Made by a program: the position numbers and the translations under genes. A stretch of 5,033 bases of DNA, taken from contig DATIJC010000052.1 in assembly GCA_035479015.1 (NCBI GenBank), forward strand, positions 1 through 5,033. Direction: 5' to 3'. The notes below the pieces were generated by a model. It saw only the letters and a list, made by a program, of their open reading frames with translations. It was not told where the DNA came from and did no database searches. Below, one piece after another: positions 4,382 to 5,033 of the stretch (position 1 is the first letter of the stretch; each line of letters opens with the position of its first letter). The stretch comes from DATIJC01 sp035479015 (GTDB lineage Bacteria; Patescibacteriota; Microgenomatia; UBA1400; UBA12028).

Positions 4382-5033
4382 ATGGCGAAATCTTCCAGTG
4401 TATTTGTCTGTCAGAACTGTGGCTATGAGTCTCCCAAGTGGATGGGGCAGTGTCCGGAGTGCGAGAAGTGGAATAGTTTTGAAGAGCAAGTAAAAAGTTC
4501 GCAGGCGGCAGGACGCAGTTCGCAGAAGAAAAATACACGCGCAAGCGAAGTGATTTCGTTCGAAAATGTGTCACTGACGGGACAAGAGTTTGCACGGTTT
4601 AGCACGGGCATGGAAGAATTTGACCGTGTTTTGGGTGGTGGTATCGTGTTTGGTTCGGTAGTACTCATAGGGGGTGAACCGGGTATAGGTAAGTCTACTC
4701 TACTTACGCATTTAGCGCTAAATATATTGAAAGATAAAGCAAACGCGAGACGCACTAATAAGGTCCTTTATTGTGCGGGAGAAGAGAGCCCACAGCAGAT
4801 AGCTATTCGCATAAAGCGAATGAGTACGCAGTTCGCAGACGACAGTGCGCAGGCAAAAAACTTACTGTTTAGTACTTCTACGGACGTCGACGAAATCATT
4901 GCCACAATAGAACAGGAGAAACCCACGCTCGCGATAGTGGATAGTATCCAAACGATGTCCACGCAGGATTTGACTGGCAGTCAGGGTTCTATCGGACAGC
5001 TCAAAGAGTGTACGGATAGATTGACGGCATGTG
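4382..5033 (+). CDS. radA: DNA repair protein RadA, N-terminal 217 residues (runs off the window)
   Basis: RadA (also called Sms) is a RecA-like ATPase with helicase activity that drives branch migration during homologous recombination. The visible part has the diagnostic N-terminal zinc finger, C-x2-C at 10-13 and C-x2-C at 24-27, with the typical YESPKWMGQCP stretch between. After a linker comes the ATPase core: FSTGMEEFDRVLGGG at about 73-87, Walker A GEPGIGKST at 98-106, the GEES motif at 133-136, and Walker B LAIVDSIQT at 183-191. The KNRFG motif and the Lon-like C-terminal domain would lie past the window edge. The ATG at 4382 begins a standard RadA N-terminus (MAKSSSVFVCQNCG). Two heptamer repeat arrays lie inside the gene, in the linker (residues 39-48) and after the GEES helix (148-157); the second appears to lengthen a normally short loop. 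Overlapping divergent promoters lie just upstream. Confidence 0.95.
   Translation, partial: MAKSSSVFVCQNCGYESPKWMGQCPECEKWNSFEEQVKSSQAAGRSSQKKNTRASEVISFENVSLTGQEFARFSTGMEEFDRVLGGGIVFGSVVLIGGEPGIGKSTLLTHLALNILKDKANARRTNKVLYCAGEESPQQIAIRIKRMSTQFADDSAQAKNLLFSTSTDVDEIIATIEQEKPTLAIVDSIQTMSTQDLTGSQGSIGQLKECTDRLTAC
4496..4525 (+). repeat. Heptamer tandem repeat array, copy 2 (radA linker)
   Basis: Four units lie end to end: AGTTCGC, AGGCGGC, AGGACGC and AGTTCGC, followed by AG. It encodes residues 39-48 (SSQAAGRSSQ), the linker between the zinc finger and the ATPase core, where RadA proteins vary in length. The first unit begins on a codon boundary. Confidence 0.75.
4823..4852 (+). repeat. Heptamer tandem repeat array, copy 3 (radA core loop)
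   Basis: Four units lie end to end: AGTACGC, AGTTCGC, AGACGAC and AGTGCGC, followed by AG. It matches copy 1 at 27 of 30 positions, differing only at 4833, 4839 and 4842. It encodes residues 148-157 (STQFADDSAQ) between the helix after GEES and the next strand, where RadA usually has only a short turn, so it looks like an in-frame insertion. Confidence 0.8.

Overview
The window reads as bacterial chromosome with a housekeeping core. There is an S1-domain RNA-binding protein at the left edge and a RadA repair ATPase running off the right edge. Between them lie a very small ORF, a beta-carbonic-anhydrase-like protein, an unrecognised soluble protein, a cupredoxin lipoprotein and one minus-strand membrane-anchored protein. 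TGA and TAA both serve as ordinary stops, so the standard bacterial code fits. The lipobox and Shine-Dalgarno sites say Bacteria. The mix of a four-domain S1 protein with a Lys/Glu/Ala-rich head, orphan small proteins, an anchored cupredoxin and tight spacing would suit a Patescibacteria/CPR genome, but that placement is inference. No transposase, phage gene, CRISPR array, tRNA or rRNA was seen.

Layout: the S1 protein (40-1278, +) is followed by about 130 nt of intergenic DNA able to form three consecutive hairpins. Next come a 51-residue ORF (1411-1566, +) with its own ribosome binding site and a textbook Rho-independent terminator (1583-1613). The carbonic-anhydrase-like gene (1626-2423, +) begins only 12 nt after that terminator. 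An orphan gene (2518-3033, +) and a cupredoxin lipoprotein with its own extended -10 promoter (3098-3541, +) follow. The cupredoxin gene meets the minus-strand gene (3528-4334, -) tail to tail, with a 14-bp overlap inside a hairpin. The minus-strand gene and radA (4382 to window end, +) diverge from a 47-bp gap with two interleaved extended -10 promoters. The radA -10 is so close to its ATG that the mRNA should be leaderless.

The least expected signal is a heptanucleotide repeat, consensus about AGTDCGC, in arrays of four degenerate units. It occurs once in the S1 gene and twice in radA, each time inside coding sequence, in protein segments expected to tolerate insertion, and in two different reading frames. 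The S1 copy and the second radA copy match at 27 of 30 positions although the genes are unrelated. This looks like a dispersed genomic repeat invading ORFs. The genes do not form one obvious pathway; the window is best read as several short transcription units.
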